Positions 14,127-14,962 of a DNA stretch of 14,962 nt are shown piece by piece. The notes under the pieces were generated by a model that was not told the origin of the DNA, did no database searches, and was given only the letters and a program-made list of their open reading frames with translations. How positions within the stretch are numbered: the first letter of the stretch is position 1; each line of letters opens with the position of its first letter. Position numbers and translations under genes: made by a program. The stretch comes from Deltaproteobacteria bacterium RBG_13_52_11 (GTDB lineage: Bacteria; Desulfobacterota; B13-G15; RBG-16-54-18): positions 4,586 to 19,547 of the forward strand of contig MGQF01000057.1 in NCBI GenBank assembly GCA_001797745.1. Reading direction: 5' to 3'.

Positions 14127-14924
14127 TCACCCTTCCTCAAATGAAGGCAGTTTGAGCTTGAGCACCTCCCCGGCCTTTCCCACCCCCCCCACCTCCTTGC
14201 CATCAAAGGTCACCTGAACACCACCTGCGTTTCCTATCACTATCGACAACTGGCGGGAGCTTGCACGCGTATAGCTATCCCCAGCATATAGGATGACATC
14301 AAAGGGGAGAGATGACCCCTCCTGTATTTGTATCCATGTCCTCTCCGAGGCATTGATGACAAGGGTGTGCTCCTGTACGGGCGCTGATTCCCCTTTCGCG
14401 CCCTGTCTGTCAAGGAGAGGGGAAAAAAGTGGTCCACTTTTCGTTACGGAAGGGGTGGAAGGTACGGATTGAAGGGCTTTCGATGAAACCCGGTGGTTCT
14501 GCCCTCGCTGGGCCTTGGCGAGCGCTGCCTCCTGTGCGCCTTCCCGAGGACTGCGTCCGGGGAAAAAGAGAACCGTGGCGATGATAATAATGATCACGCC
14601 AATGGCCCCTGCACAGATATATCTCAGGGAAATCTCCCGTTTCCCGTGGGGAAGCGGTACCCCTTTGTCCGCGGCGACGCCGCTTTTCCGCCACTGCGCA
14701 TATCGTGCGAGGGTCTCGTCGGGATCCAATCCAACATACCGGGCGTAGGCCTCGATAAAGCTTTTTACCACAACCTCCGGAAGGAGAAACTCCCCGTGGT
14801 CCCTCTCGATGTCCTCCAAGATGACGCGACGGATCTTCGTGGCCCGGCTGAGCTCTGTCAAAGAGATCTTTCGCGCCTCTCGCGCACTCTTGAGATGTGT
14901 ACCGAAGCTCTCCATCTGCGTCAC
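14127..14924 (-). CDS. rodZ: RodZ-like membrane protein (helix-turn-helix, one membrane span, DUF4115)
   Basis: A 265-aa bitopic membrane protein of the RodZ family, which links the MreB cytoskeleton to the cell-wall elongation machinery. Residues about 6-75 form the HTH_25 domain (FGTHLKSAREARKISLTELS, then TKIRRVILEDIERD). Residues about 101-121 are a single membrane span with five consecutive isoleucines. A proline- and serine-rich linker precedes the C-terminal periplasmic DUF4115 domain (about 190-262) with LVINASERTWIQIQEG and the final GGVQVTFDGKEVGGVGKAGEVLKLKLP. Length is typical of shorter RodZ forms. The start could be GTG at 14924 or ATG at 14915; neither has a clear ribosome site. 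The promoter at 14934-14962 would start transcription a few bases upstream, so the message may be nearly leaderless. Confidence 0.88.
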   Translation of the reverse strand: MTQMESFGTHLKSAREARKISLTELSRATKIRRVILEDIERDHGEFLLPEVVVKSFIEAYARYVGLDPDETLARYAQWRKSGVAADKGVPLPHGKREISLRYICAGAIGVIIIIIATVLFFPGRSPREGAQEAALAKAQRGQNHRVSSKALQSVPSTPSVTKSGPLFSPLLDRQGAKGESAPVQEHTLVINASERTWIQIQEGSSLPFDVILYAGDSYTRASSRQLSIVIGNAGGVQVTFDGKEVGGVGKAGEVLKLKLPSFEEG

Positions 14925-14933
14925 ACCATGCTA

Positions 14934-14962
14934 ACTATAGAGCGCTCTATATTATTTGTCAA
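14934..14962 (-). promoter_or_regulatory. Near-consensus rodZ promoter with an internal 16-bp palindrome (candidate operator)
   Basis: On the minus strand a perfect -35 TTGACA (14962-14957) is followed by a 17-base spacer and TATAGT (14939-14934, five of six). The perfect palindrome TATAGAGCGCTCTATA (14936-14951) fills most of the spacer and overlaps the -10. A dimeric repressor bound there would block RNA polymerase. Anything beyond the -35 lies outside the window. Confidence 0.6.

Noticed and set aside
14183..14190. Run of eight C in rodZ as a possible phase-variable tract
   Set aside because: It encodes normal glycine/valine codons of the DUF4115 domain, and GC-rich genes here have many G/C runs; no reason to think it slips.

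Overview
The window looks like a chromosomal segment of a Gram-negative bacterium, most likely from Desulfobacterota (the former Deltaproteobacteria) or a close relative. The reasons are the long DHH-CBS-CCA/poly(A) polymerase fusion, a trpS-scpA gene pair beside it, a RodZ-type membrane protein, and an intergenic repeat of a kind I associate with that group. This placement is inference from gene content; there is no rRNA here to confirm it.

The window has two parts with visibly different base composition. Bases 1 to about 6,030 are AT-rich and hold a defence island on the + strand: the 3' part of a large Eco57I-type adenine methyltransferase (cut by the window edge), a 197-base spacer with a possible gene remnant, then a tight trio. 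The trio is an OLD/RecF-like AAA ATPase, a DUF4276 TOPRIM-like protein, and a full-length DarG-type macrodomain antitoxin with no DarT toxin gene beside it. At the edge is an orphan MNT-type nucleotidyltransferase with a likely 18-codon HEPN fragment before it and a 20-codon ORF after it. That ORF overlaps both the nucleotidyltransferase and trmI and could couple their translation.

From trmI (6,445) onwards the DNA is GC-richer and encodes housekeeping functions. trmI (tRNA m1A58 methyltransferase) runs on + and converges on a minus-strand operon transcribed trpS > scpA > a secreted 220-aa protein > sppA. The trmI/sppA junction holds a hairpin-rich, repeat-like element. Upstream of trpS lies a good sigma70-type promoter with a 15-bp tandem duplication over its -10 region, then a cluster of inverted repeats. 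The outermost of these supplies the last codons of the 880-aa DHH-CBS-CCA gene, which has its own promoter at about 13,731-13,760. A small zinc-ribbon gene diverges from it and converges on rodZ, whose near-consensus promoter at the right edge contains a perfect 16-bp palindrome and leaves almost no 5' leader.

The most interesting points are the ATPase-DUF4276-DarG trio with its missing toxin, the decayed MNT/HEPN module joined to trmI, the predicted iron-sulphur-type TrpRS, and the palindromic rodZ promoter.
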